Shown here: positions 54,547-62,899 of the stretch, piece by piece | How positions within the stretch are numbered: the stretch's first letter is position 1 | How the letters are laid out: the number at the start of each line of letters is the position of its first letter | Source of the DNA: Brevundimonas sp. EYE_349 | GTDB taxonomy: Bacteria > Pseudomonadota > Alphaproteobacteria > Caulobacterales > Caulobacteraceae | Assembly (NCBI RefSeq): GCF_023147505.1 | Contig: NZ_JAHXPB010000004.1 | Span: 1-64,000 of the forward strand | DNA length: 64,000 bases | Direction of reading: 5' to 3' | Program-made: the position numbers and the translations under genes | Notes under the pieces: model-generated | What the model saw: only the letters and a program-made list of their open reading frames with translations | What the model was told of the DNA's origin: nothing | Database searches by the model: none

Positions 54547-55458
54547 ATGGCCCGCATCCCCCGCCTTCTGCCCCTGATCGCCATCGCCATCGGCGGGGTG
54601 GTCGCCGTGCGCGCCGTGGGCGTGGCGCCGGGCCTGTTCGACGGGGCCAAGGCCTGGGCCGAGGAGGCGGCGCCCGCCGCCGGGGCGGCCAAGCCCGCCC
54701 TGCCGGGAACCTGCGCCGCCCTGTCGCCGGAACAGTTGGCCCAGCAGGCCGGGATATCCCCTGCCGAGCTGAAGATCATCCAATCGCTGTCGCAACGCCG
54801 CGCGGCCCTGGATGCGCGTGATCAGGACTTCGCCACCACCCTGCCGCTGATGGTCGCCGCCGAGCAGAAGCTGGACGCCAAGATCCAGGCCATGGCCGCC
54901 CTGAAGGCCGAGATGAAGCAGATGCTGGGCCAGGTGGACGAGCGCGAGAAGGCCGAGATCGACCGGCTGGTTCAGGTCTATTCGGCCATGCGGCCCAAGG
55001 AAGCCGCCCCGGTCATGGCCACGCTGGAGGATCGCGTGCGCCTGCCTGTCGCCGCCGCCATGCGCCCGCGCACCCTGGCCGCCATCATGGCCCAGATGAC
55101 GGCCCCACAGGCCCGCGAACTGACCGAGAAGCTGGCCGCCCGCTTCCAGGCCCAGCAGATGGCCGCCCGCGCCGCCGCCGCCGAGGCCGCGACCCCGGCC
55201 GCCGCCGCGCCGACGCCCGCTCCGAGCCCGGCCGCCGCGACGCCTGCCGTGGCGGCGACCGCGACGCCGGCCGCCAAACCCGCCGCGACCCCGGCCGCGC
55301 GGCCGACGCCCCGCCCGGCTGCAACACGCCCCGCCCAGCGCCCGGCCACGCCGCCCGCGCGCCGTCCCGCCGCCGCGACGCCGCCGCCCGCCGCCGGGCC
55401 TCAGGCCTATCAGCCCTCGAACCCCGCCAACGCCCAGCCGCGCCAGACGGTGCAGTAA
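54547..55458 (+). CDS. MotE-like flagellar protein (MgtE N-domain-like)
   Basis: A 303-residue exported or anchored protein: N-terminal hydrophobic segment, a coiled coil (about 105-140: EQKLDAKIQAMAALKAEMKQML) and an MgtE_N-like segment (VYSAMRPKEAAPVMATLEDRVRLPVAAAMRPRTLAAIMAQM, near 146-187). A ~100-residue Pro/Ala-rich tail follows. MotE in Sinorhizobium is a periplasmic chaperone for MotC; this relative is 17 bases after the DUF6468 gene. A stator or rod role is plausible but unproven. Confidence 0.8.
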   Translation: MARIPRLLPLIAIAIGGVVAVRAVGVAPGLFDGAKAWAEEAAPAAGAAKPALPGTCAALSPEQLAQQAGISPAELKIIQSLSQRRAALDARDQDFATTLPLMVAAEQKLDAKIQAMAALKAEMKQMLGQVDEREKAEIDRLVQVYSAMRPKEAAPVMATLEDRVRLPVAAAMRPRTLAAIMAQMTAPQARELTEKLAARFQAQQMAARAAAAEAATPAAAAPTPAPSPAAATPAVAATATPAAKPAATPAARPTPRPAATRPAQRPATPPARRPAAATPPPAAGPQAYQPSNPANAQPRQTVQ

Positions 55459-55544
55459 GGGGGGCGTCGCCGACCACGCTTTCGGTTGGCATCCGCGCCG
55501 GGCGCCGCTATCACCGCGCCTTTCCGAGACCCCAGGCCCGCATC

Positions 55545-55784
55545 ATGACCGACACGCCCCCCGACCGTCTCTCGGTCGATCCGTCCAGCCCCCATCACGA
55601 CGCCGAGGTTCTTCAGCGCGGCGTGGGCATCCGCTTCAAGGGCGAGGAGAAGACCAACGTCGAGGAATATTGCGTGTCCGAGGGCTGGGTGCGCCTTGCG
55701 CTGGGCAACCGCGTGGACCGCAAGGGCAAGGCCCTGACCGTCAAATTGCAGGGCCCGGTCGAACCCTATTTCCAGAACGGCTGA
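55545..55784 (+). CDS. DUF3297 family protein
   Basis: A 79-residue protein: PPDRLSVDPSSPHHDAEVLQRGVGIRFKGEEKTNVEEYCVSEGWVRLALGNRVDRKGKALTVKLQGPVEPYF is typical of DUF3297 (positions ~5-76). The family is small, widely conserved in proteobacteria and of unknown function. It stands alone, with 86 bases before and 43 after. Confidence 0.9.
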   Translation: MTDTPPDRLSVDPSSPHHDAEVLQRGVGIRFKGEEKTNVEEYCVSEGWVRLALGNRVDRKGKALTVKLQGPVEPYFQNG

Positions 55785-55827
55785 CACTGAATAGGGTCCG
55801 GGCCTTCGCGTCCAGGAGCCTGTTCCC

Positions 55828-57273
55828 ATGTCCCGTCGTCTGATGACCGCCAGCGCGCTAGCGCTGGGCCTCGCCGCCTTCGCGCCCCTGGCGCACGCTC
55901 AAGACGCCTCTGTGGTCCAGCAGGCCATCGTGGTGCGCGACGCGGCGATGCGCTCCAACATCGCGCTGGACTACGTCACCCAGTTGACCACCCGGTTCGG
56001 CGCCCGCCCGGCGGGATCCAAATCCGAACAGAACGCCGCCGCCTGGGCCGCCGACTATCTGCGCGCCAACGGCTTCCAGAACGTGCGGATCGAAGAGTTC
56101 CCTCTGGTGGGCTGGGAGCGGGGCGAAAGCTCGGCCGCCATCGTCGGCGACCATGCCCAGACCCTGGTCGCGGCCGCTCTGGGTCATTCGCCCGCCACGC
56201 CGCGCGGTGGCGTCGAGGCCGAGATCGTGCGCTTCGCCTCGATGGAGGACCTTCAGGCCGCGCCCGACGCCGCCGTGCGCGGCAAAATCGTCTATATCGA
56301 CCTGGGCCAGATGCACGCCATGCAGGACGGTTCTGGCTATGGTCCCCAGACCCGCGTGCGCGGCGCCGGCCCCGGCGTTGCGGCGGCCAAGGGGGCGGCG
56401 GCCTTCGTCATGCGCTCGGTCGGCTCGGACGAGAACCGGATGCCCCACACCGGCACCACCCGCTACGTCGACGGAAAGCCGACCATCCCCGCCTTCGCCC
56501 TGGCCGCGCCGGACGCCGATCAGGTCAGCCGCCTGGTCGCCCTGGGCCAGCCGGTGCGGATGCGCCTGACCTCGACCGCCCGCACCTATCAGACCCACAG
56601 CCAGAACGTGATCGGCGACCTGCCCGGCGCGACCCGGCCCGACGAGATCGTCGTCCTGGGTTCGCACATGGACAGCTGGGACCTGGGCACCGGCGCCATC
56701 GACGATGCGGCAGGCGGCGCCATCACCGTAGCCGCCGCCAAGGCCATCGCCGACAGCGGCCGCCGCCCGGCGCGCACCCTGCGCGTGATCTTCTATGGTT
56801 CGGAAGAGGTGTCGCAGCCCACGCCTCAGACGGGCAACGGCGGCGCCGTCTACGCCCGCGGCCAGGGCGCGGCGCTGGACAAGCACATCATCGCCGGCGA
56901 GAGCGATTTCGGCGCCGACCGCATCTATGCCCTGCGCCTGCCCGCCGGCGCGCAAGGGTCGGACTTCCAGAAGGCGGCGACGCGCGTCCTCTATCCCATC
57001 GGCGTCCTGGCCTCGGATCGCATCGAGACCGAAGGCGGCGTGGACGTCGGCCCGATGGGACCGCTTGGCGTGCCCTTCTTCGGCCTGGCCCAGGACGGAA
57101 CCCGATATTTCGACCTGCACCACACCGCCAACGACACCCTGGACAAGATCGACCCAGCCCAACTGAGCCAGAACGTAGCCGCCTGGGCCGGCTTGCTGTG
57201 GCTGATCGCCGATTCCGACGTCGACTTCCGCGCGATGAAGCCCGCCTCAGCCTCGACCGCGCCGGCGCGCTAG
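55828..57273 (+). CDS. M28 family metallopeptidase
   Basis: Exported zinc aminopeptidase (481 aa). Signal peptide MSRRLMTASALALGLAAFAPLAHA. A PA insert (about residues 130-260) precedes the peptidase core. Two-zinc ligands can be read: VLGSHMDSWDLGTGAIDDAAG (His near 280, Asp near 292), GSEEVSQ (catalytic Glu and ligand near 327), GESDFGAD and HHTANDTLDK. Substrate range unknown. The tRNA-Leu gene starts 48 bases after the stop. Confidence 0.92.
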   Translation: MSRRLMTASALALGLAAFAPLAHAQDASVVQQAIVVRDAAMRSNIALDYVTQLTTRFGARPAGSKSEQNAAAWAADYLRANGFQNVRIEEFPLVGWERGESSAAIVGDHAQTLVAAALGHSPATPRGGVEAEIVRFASMEDLQAAPDAAVRGKIVYIDLGQMHAMQDGSGYGPQTRVRGAGPGVAAAKGAAAFVMRSVGSDENRMPHTGTTRYVDGKPTIPAFALAAPDADQVSRLVALGQPVRMRLTSTARTYQTHSQNVIGDLPGATRPDEIVVLGSHMDSWDLGTGAIDDAAGGAITVAAAKAIADSGRRPARTLRVIFYGSEEVSQPTPQTGNGGAVYARGQGAALDKHIIAGESDFGADRIYALRLPAGAQGSDFQKAATRVLYPIGVLASDRIETEGGVDVGPMGPLGVPFFGLAQDGTRYFDLHHTANDTLDKIDPAQLSQNVAAWAGLLWLIADSDVDFRAMKPASASTAPAR

Positions 57274-57321
57274 AGTGCTTGGAGATCGGTCCGGTTCTGT
57301 CTATACGAGCCGGACCAGCAC

Positions 57322-57620
57322 GCGGGCGTGGCGAAATTGGTAGACGCAACGGACTTAAGCTGAAGGATTGAGTGCGCCGGGGGAAACCCCGGACGTAGAA
57401 CTGCTCAAAGTCGGGGAACCCTGTCAGATGGCGATCCCGAGCCAAGCCCGATCCACTGGTCGGGAAGGTGTAGAGACTAGACGGGCAGCGCCTAAAGCTC
57501 CGGCCATGGCGAAGGGATAGTCCAGACCACGAACGCCGTCAGGCGGCGGCGAAAGCCGAAGTGGTACGAAAATCCGTCGGGCGAAAGCCCTTGCCGGTTC
57601 GACCCCGGCCGCCCGCACCA
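57322..57620 (+). tRNA. tRNA-Leu(UAA), interrupted by a group I intron
   Basis: Class II tRNA gene with the CCA encoded. The acceptor stem pairs GCGGGCG (57322-57328) with CGCCCGC (57610-57616). The T arm GCCGG-TTCGACC-CCGGC and the variable arm CGGGC-GAAA-GCCC are clear. Exon 1 is 57322-57356 and exon 2 is 57569-57620. Joined, they give the anticodon stem ACGGA/TCCGT and loop CUUAAAA, so the anticodon is UAA. The spliced tRNA is 87 nt. The intron interrupts the anticodon between U34 and A35. Confidence 0.95.
57357..57568 (+). ncRNA. group I intron (IC3-like) in tRNA-Leu(UAA)
   Basis: A 212-nt intron with no reading frame of note. Core pairings can be drawn: P3 CTGCTC (57401-57406) with GGGCAG (57483-57488); P7 GACTA (57475-57479) with TAGTC (57518-57522); P8 CGCC (57489-57492) with GGCG (57508-57511). 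A P2-like hairpin CCGGGG-GAAA-CCCCGG lies at 57377-57392. The R-like and S-like elements (GTAGAGACTAGACGGG and GAAGGGATAGTCC) are canonical. The 5' exon end ACTT can pair with the guide GAGT (57370-57373) with a U-G at the splice site. The last base is G (57568). Self-splicing is expected. Confidence 0.92.
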
Positions 57621-57661
57621 GCCCCTTTTCAAGATGCGGTTCCGACATCTCGCGAGAGGGG
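57621..57661 (+). other. stem-loop following tRNA-Leu
   Basis: An outer imperfect stem (CCCCTTTT / GAGAGGGG with G-U pairs) encloses AGATG-CGGTTCCGA-CATCT. It starts right after the CCA end and may help termination or 3' processing. No T tract follows, so it is not a standard terminator. A second small palindrome (TCAGCC-GTT-GGCTGA) lies at about 57691-57705. Confidence 0.35.
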
Positions 57662-57802
57662 TCAGGACCAGACGGCGCATAGGCGGTTCATCAGCCGTTG
57701 GCTGAGTTGGATCCGGTCTGCCGGCCCCGCGTCATGGTTTGCGCCGAATAAGGGGCGCTATGGGTTGCACGCCGCCTGCGGTTCTCAGCGAGGCTCGCCG
57801 TC

Positions 57803-58513
57803 CTAGACCACTGGCGACAGGTCGACATGATACCGTCTTGGGTCCGTGGGATCGATCAACACGCGCAGTTCACGCCCGGCCAGTTTCTCGGAAGGGTCGA
57901 CCCAGATCGGGTCGCTCTCGAACCGCCGAAGGCGTCCTGTAACCGGGTCGGTCGCCTGCGCCACGACGCGGAAGGGATGCTCGCCATTGCGCGAGCGGCG
58001 CGTATCGCGAAACGCATGAAGGAAGCTGGCCTTGATGGGCCTTCCGCTCGTCAGCAGACGGGAGACCTTCTTTCGTCGCCGAAGCTCGATGAGCAGCAGC
58101 GTGCCGCCCAGAAGGGTGAAGATCGCCCCCATGCCCAGGAAGATGGTCGAAAGTCCCCGTCGCCCCCAGAAATCGTCGACCGTGGCGTGAGATATCTGCC
58201 GCCGGTCGTAAAGGACCGGAACCGTATCGCCGACGGCGAAGCGTGGCGGATTGGTGCGGACGGTTTCGCTGAACTCGTGGCGCCGCCCGTCCTCGGTTCG
58301 GAAGGCGACGACCGCCGAATAGCTGACCCCTGACGATCGCGTCCTGTCCCGGTCGTGGTCGACATGGCGAACCAGGTCCACAACCACACCCGATGTTCGC
58401 ACCGCCCGATCGCTGAAACCCCGGTCGCTGACCAGCAGGAAGCCCGCAACGGCCAAGAAGATCAGCCCGATCCCGCCAAACAGGCCGCCGACCCAGAGGA
58501 AAATGCTCTTCAT
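57803..58513 (-). CDS. DUF3592 domain-containing membrane protein
   Basis: A 236-residue protein with two membrane segments, near residues 4-28 (IFLWVGGLFGGIGLIFLAVAGFLLV) and 125-150 (LSTIFLGMGAIFTLLGGTLLLIEL). Between them is a ~90-residue extracytoplasmic DUF3592 domain (ASGVVVD..VAFRTEDGRRHEFSE..GDTVPVLYD-like pattern). A second beta-rich part follows, ending in LRVLIDPTDPRRYHVDLSPV. ATG at 58513 is chosen for its TM start. Function unknown. Divergent from the next gene. Confidence 0.82.
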   Translation of the reverse strand: MKSIFLWVGGLFGGIGLIFLAVAGFLLVSDRGFSDRAVRTSGVVVDLVRHVDHDRDRTRSSGVSYSAVVAFRTEDGRRHEFSETVRTNPPRFAVGDTVPVLYDRRQISHATVDDFWGRRGLSTIFLGMGAIFTLLGGTLLLIELRRRKKVSRLLTSGRPIKASFLHAFRDTRRSRNGEHPFRVVAQATDPVTGRLRRFESDPIWVDPSEKLAGRELRVLIDPTDPRRYHVDLSPVV

Positions 58514-58626
58514 GGCGACAGGGTGCCCCTTGCAGGCCCGCCATGGCAACCGCTGAAACGCCATCCACGAGGCCGAGACATCAAGTCGTCTTGCCGGTTC
58601 ACCTCCCGCTCCGGTATCGGTCAGGC

Positions 58627-59364
58627 ATGACCAAGGATGGCAGACCTTCTCGCGTTCACGATGTTCGCCTGTTTCACGGCGGCCGCAACCAGTACTTAAA
58701 GAATTGTCCCGGCGCTTGGGCTTTCGGGCGTCGACTGGCCTGGTGGTTGAACGGCCTAGACGTCAGCGTCGGCAGTCACCCGGCAGTCTATATCCACTTC
58801 ACGTCCGAGATCGCGGCCGGACAGGTCGAGATCGCCCCGCCGAACAGTTTTCGCGAGGACTGGTGGTGGCGCGACGTTCATGTCGGCGTGCCGGCGGACT
58901 TCCTTCCCCATGACGGCGATCCGAGGCTTTCGACAGGGATCGTCGCGGCCCTATCGGCCCTGGCCCCGCATGAGCGGCCCCATATCGACGAGGCGGCGCG
59001 GATCGCGGCCGAGGCCGGGGACGAATGCCAGTTCCTCATCCGGTCCAAGGACACGGCGAAACACGTCATCGACGTGTCCACCACCATCGGCTTCCCAAAG
59101 CCTTCGCGAATGATTGTCTCGCTAACGGACAAGGCGACGGGCGCCTATCTGGAAGCCCCGCCCGTGGCCATGAAGGGCTATGATGACGCGGTCAGTTTGG
59201 CGGGCAAGGTCAAGGTGACCAACAAAGCGGTCGCCGTCGCATCGCGCGTCTCAACGCCCGCCCAGATCATCACGCAGCAATACGGCGCCGATTACCGATG
59301 GTCGGTTGACGACTTCTCGCCCGCTGCGACGCCCACTCGATCCGGCTTGCTGAAGTTCCGCTGA
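58627..59364 (+). CDS. protein of unknown function
   Basis: A 245-residue soluble protein that I do not recognise. An N-terminal part (RVHDVRLFHGGRNQYLKNCPGAWAFGRRLAWWLNGLDV) is followed by EDWWWRDVHVGVPADF near residue 75 and a C-terminal beta-rich part. No signal peptide. ATG at 58627 is preferred; the frame is open back to 58543. It sits between DUF3592 and the carotenoid cluster, downstream of tRNA-Leu, and could be a lineage-specific insertion. Confidence 0.65.
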   Translation: MTKDGRPSRVHDVRLFHGGRNQYLKNCPGAWAFGRRLAWWLNGLDVSVGSHPAVYIHFTSEIAAGQVEIAPPNSFREDWWWRDVHVGVPADFLPHDGDPRLSTGIVAALSALAPHERPHIDEAARIAAEAGDECQFLIRSKDTAKHVIDVSTTIGFPKPSRMIVSLTDKATGAYLEAPPVAMKGYDDAVSLAGKVKVTNKAVAVASRVSTPAQIITQQYGADYRWSVDDFSPAATPTRSGLLKFR

Positions 59365-59415
59365 CGCCAGCCAAAGGCCCGCCCGGCAAGCGGCGCGCTC
59401 GTTGGCGTCGGGGAT

Positions 59416-59437
59416 AAGGTCGCGGGCGACCTTTGTT
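59416..59437 (+). terminator. hairpin terminator between the unknown gene and crtW
   Basis: AAGGTCG-CGGG-CGACCTT followed by TGTTC lies 51 bases after the stop at 59364 and abuts the convergent crtW stop. It may serve both directions. Confidence 0.6.
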
Positions 59438-60171
59438 CATTGTCCGGGCTGCGACAGACGCCACCACGGCTTCCACGGCGTCAGGTGATGCTCATGGTGG
59501 CGGCCGAAGTGAAAGCAGGTGAGCAGAGACAGGATGGGGCCAAAGGCGCTGGTGCGGGCGTTGTGGTGATCGGGAAAGGCGTCGTCCGTGTGACGATGCG
59601 GCAGCCAGGTGCCGAAGGTGAACAGCTGCAGGGCGGACAGCAGGGCCGGCGCGGCCCAGAAGAGCAGCAGATTGGGTATGCCGGCGCCGAGGACGAAGAC
59701 GGCGATGCAGACCAGGATCGTCAGGACGCCCATCTCGCGCCAGCCGAAATAGGTGCGAAAGAAGCCGTAGAACCACGGGGCGAAGGCGCGCGGGGCCTCG
59801 GCATGGAAGTCCGGGTCCTGGGCCGTGCCGGGCGCAGCATGGTGCGCGGAATGGGCGGTCTTCAACGGCATGAAGCGAAAGCCGGCGTACAGCCCCAACG
59901 CCAGGCTTCCGATCACCCCGTTCAGGCGGGGACGGCCGGGCGCCAGCGAGCCGTGCATGGCGTCGTGCGCCACGATGAACAGGCCGACGGACAGCCAGGT
60001 CTGGATCGCGACGATCACCGGCGCGATCAAAAGACTCCAAGCCGACCAGCGATGAAAATAGACGCCATAGATATGCAGGATCAGCCAGGCGGTCGCGATC
60101 AAGCCCGCCAGCGTCAGACTGATAAGGGCCTGATGCGCAACGGTCCGGGGCTCTGAGGACACGACGGCCAT
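59437..60171 (-). CDS. crtW: beta-carotene ketolase CrtW
   Basis: Membrane di-iron 4-ketolase (244 aa) that converts beta-carotene or zeaxanthin to canthaxanthin/astaxanthin-type ketocarotenoids. The His boxes are AHDAMHG (about residue 62), HSAHHAAPG (about 100) and FHFGRHHEHHLTPW (about 222-236). The sequence is very like Brevundimonas CrtW. The open frame reaches 60504, but homology starts at MAVVSSEPRTVAHQ (60171). Divergent from crtY with an 80-base spacer. No hydroxylase gene (crtZ) is in view. Confidence 0.94.
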   Translation of the reverse strand: MAVVSSEPRTVAHQALISLTLAGLIATAWLILHIYGVYFHRWSAWSLLIAPVIVAIQTWLSVGLFIVAHDAMHGSLAPGRPRLNGVIGSLALGLYAGFRFMPLKTAHSAHHAAPGTAQDPDFHAEAPRAFAPWFYGFFRTYFGWREMGVLTILVCIAVFVLGAGIPNLLLFWAAPALLSALQLFTFGTWLPHRHTDDAFPDHHNARTSAFGPILSLLTCFHFGRHHEHHLTPWKPWWRLSQPGQ

Positions 60172-60251
60172 GGCGCGACACTTAGCGCATTTGGAGCCCG
60201 GAAACATCCTGTTCGCTTGCCGCATCGGTCGCCGCGTGCCACCTGTGGCAA

Positions 60252-61418
60252 ATGCCGGCTGACGCCTCTGACACTTCCGCGCCGGACCTTCTGCTGGTCG
60301 GCGGCGGACTGGCCAACGGGCTGTTGGCGTTGCGGTTGTCGCAGGTTCGACCGGATCTGGATGTGCGCATCGTCGAAGCAGCCGACTCTCTGGGTGGCGT
60401 GCATACCTGGTCCTTTTTCGAAAGCGATGTGACCCAGGCCCAGCGTGCTTGGATCGCGCCGTTGGTCGTGCATCGCTGGCCGACGTACAGCGTCGGATTC
60501 CCACAGTTCGAGCGCGAACTCTCGACCCCCTATTGCAGCGTCACGGCCGAACGGTTCGCGGCGGTGTTGAGCGCGGCCCTGCCCGGAAAGATCGCCCTGG
60601 GGACGCCGGTGGTCTCGGCGTCGCCCAAAGAGGTCGTGCTGAAAGATGGGCGACGGTTGAAGGCGAGGGCCGTGATCGACGGGCGTGGGCCGACGGCGAC
60701 GCCGGATCTGGCGCTGGGGTTCCAGAAGTTCGTGGGGCTGGAGGTGCGATTGGCGGCGCCCCATGGGCTGACTGCGCCCATCGTCATGGATGCTCGCGTC
60801 GATCAGGCCGGCGGCTATCGTTTCCTCTACACGCTGCCGTTCGACGCCAGGACCTTGCTGATCGAGGATACGCGCTACACCGACGGCCCCGAGCTGGATC
60901 GCGACGTGTTCCGGCAAGGGGTGCTGGATTATGCCGCCGGACGGGGCTGGGTCATCGAGGACGTGTTGCGGGAGGAGGACGGCGTCCTGCCCGTGGCCCT
61001 GGACGGCGACATCGGCGCCCATCTGACGCGGATGGGCTCGACGGCGCTGAGCGGTTTGCGCGCCGGCCTGTTTCATCCGACGACCGGCTATTCCCTTCCG
61101 GACGCGGTGCGCCTGGCGGACCGCCTGGCGAATGATTTCCAGGCCACGACCCTCGTCGCCGACATCCGTCGTCACGCCACCGACGTATGGGCCGGACGAG
61201 GTTTTTATCGGTTGCTGAATCGCATGTTGTTTCGCGCCGCGCGCCCTGACGAACGATACAGGGTGCTGGAGCGGTTCTATCGTCTGCCTCAGCCGTTGAT
61301 CGAACGCTTCTACGCCGCCGGATCAACCGTCGCCGACAAGGTGCGGGTGCTCAGCGGCAAACCCCCGGTGCCCATCGGCGCCGCACTGGCCTGTCTGGTC
61401 GAAAAAGGACGTGCGTGA
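60252..61418 (+). CDS. crtY: lycopene beta-cyclase CrtY
   Basis: Flavoprotein (388 aa) that closes both beta-rings of lycopene to give beta-carotene. The dinucleotide motif is DLLLVGGGLANGLLALRL (near residue 12). The conserved CrtY segments GPTATPDLALGFQKFVGLEV and YRFLYTLPFDARTLLIEDTRY (about 190-210) are present, then the CrtY-type GLFHPTTGYSLPDAV (near 275). The stop overlaps crtI by 4 bases. Start of the crtY-crtI-crtB operon. Confidence 0.95.
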   Translation: MPADASDTSAPDLLLVGGGLANGLLALRLSQVRPDLDVRIVEAADSLGGVHTWSFFESDVTQAQRAWIAPLVVHRWPTYSVGFPQFERELSTPYCSVTAERFAAVLSAALPGKIALGTPVVSASPKEVVLKDGRRLKARAVIDGRGPTATPDLALGFQKFVGLEVRLAAPHGLTAPIVMDARVDQAGGYRFLYTLPFDARTLLIEDTRYTDGPELDRDVFRQGVLDYAAGRGWVIEDVLREEDGVLPVALDGDIGAHLTRMGSTALSGLRAGLFHPTTGYSLPDAVRLADRLANDFQATTLVADIRRHATDVWAGRGFYRLLNRMLFRAARPDERYRVLERFYRLPQPLIERFYAAGSTVADKVRVLSGKPPVPIGAALACLVEKGRA

Positions 61419-62899
61419 TGCGAGCTGCAGTAATCGGGTCAGGGTTCGGGGGGCTGTCGCTGGCCATTCGGTTGCAGACGGCCGGCATCCAGACCACGGT
61501 GTTCGAGGCGCGCGACATGGCGGGCGGCCGCGCCTATGTCTTCAAGGACAAGGGCTATACGTTCGACGCTGGCCCCACCGTCATCACCGACCCCTCGGCC
61601 CTGGAGGAGTTGTTCGAGGCGGCCGGGCGCAAACTGTCGGACTATGTCGAGCTGCTGCCGGTCGCGCCCTTCTATCGGCTGTGCTGGGAGGACGGCGACG
61701 TCTTCGACTACGTCAACGATCAGGATGCGCTGGATCGCCAGATCGTCGCCCGCAATCCCGCCGACAAGGAAGGCTATCGCAAGTTCCTGGCCTATTCGCA
61801 GGATCTGCTGAAGGAAGGTTATCTGAAGCTGGGGGCCGTGCCGTTCCTCGACTTCGCCAGCATGGTCAAGGCGGCGCCGGAATTGATGCGGCTGCAGGCC
61901 TGGCGGTCGGTCTATGACAAGGTCGCCAGCTTTGTTCAGGACGAGCACCTGCGTCAGGCGTTCAGCTTCCATTCCCTGCTGGTGGGCGGCAACCCGTTTG
62001 CGACCTCATCCATCTACGCCCTGATCCATGCGCTGGAGCGGCGCTGGGGCGTATGGTTCCCGCGCGGCGGCACCGGTGCGCTGATCCAGGCGATGGTGCG
62101 CCTGTTCCAGGACCTGGGGGGCGAAATCCGTCTGAACAGTCCGGTCGAGCGCATCACAATGGCGAACGGCCGGGCGACCGGCGTGGTCGTGGGCGGCGAG
62201 ACGCTGGCGTTCGACATGGTCGCCTCCAACGCCGATGTGGTGCACACCTATCAGCGTCTGCTGGGCCAGGAGCCGAGGGGCCGCAAGGAGGGGGCGCGCC
62301 TGGCGGGCAAGCGGCACTCCATGTCCCTGTTCGTCATCTATTTCGGCCTGAAGCGGGTCCATCCCGAGGTGCGCCACCACACGGTGCTGTTCGGGCCGCG
62401 CTATCGCGAACTGATCGGCGAAATCTTCAAGGGACCGGATCTGCCCGACGACTTCTCCCTGTATCTGCACGCCCCGACACGCACCGATCCGTCGCTGGCG
62501 CCGGACGGTTGCGACGCCTTCTATGTTCTGGCGCCCGTGCCGCATCTGGCCTCGGCGGATATCGACTGGGCGGTCGAGGGGCCGCGCTATCGCGATCGGA
62601 TTCTGGCCTATCTGGAGCAGCATTACATACCGGGCCTGACGGCGGATATGGACACCTGCCGCATCTTCACGCCGGTGGATTTCCGCGACCAGTTGAACGC
62701 CCACCAGGGGTCGGCCTTCTCCCTGGAGCCGATCCTGACGCAGAGCGCCTATTTCCGGGTGCATAACCGCGACGATCAGATTCCCAATCTCTACTTCGTG
62801 GGGGCCGGAACCCATCCGGGCGCCGGAGTGCCGGGGGTGGTCGGCTCGGCCAAGGCCACCGCCGGCCTGATGATCCAGGACGCCAGGCAGCCCGCATGA
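61415..62899 (+). CDS. crtI: phytoene desaturase CrtI
   Basis: FAD-dependent desaturase (494 aa) that turns phytoene into lycopene in four steps. The N-terminal FAD motif is VIGSGFGGLSLAIRLQTAG followed by EARDMAGGRAYVFKDKGYTFDAGP. The C-terminal signature is NLYFVGAGTHPGAGVPGVVGSAKAT (near residue 465). Length is normal. Its last bases overlap the crtB start by 4. Confidence 0.96.
   Translation: MMRAAVIGSGFGGLSLAIRLQTAGIQTTVFEARDMAGGRAYVFKDKGYTFDAGPTVITDPSALEELFEAAGRKLSDYVELLPVAPFYRLCWEDGDVFDYVNDQDALDRQIVARNPADKEGYRKFLAYSQDLLKEGYLKLGAVPFLDFASMVKAAPELMRLQAWRSVYDKVASFVQDEHLRQAFSFHSLLVGGNPFATSSIYALIHALERRWGVWFPRGGTGALIQAMVRLFQDLGGEIRLNSPVERITMANGRATGVVVGGETLAFDMVASNADVVHTYQRLLGQEPRGRKEGARLAGKRHSMSLFVIYFGLKRVHPEVRHHTVLFGPRYRELIGEIFKGPDLPDDFSLYLHAPTRTDPSLAPDGCDAFYVLAPVPHLASADIDWAVEGPRYRDRILAYLEQHYIPGLTADMDTCRIFTPVDFRDQLNAHQGSAFSLEPILTQSAYFRVHNRDDQIPNLYFVGAGTHPGAGVPGVVGSAKATAGLMIQDARQPA

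Noticed and set aside
57424..57648. Small open frames over the tRNA-Leu intron, considered as a possible homing endonuclease
   Set aside because: The intron is only 212 nt, the frames lack LAGLIDADG, HNH or GIY-YIG motifs and they overlap the conserved ribozyme core.
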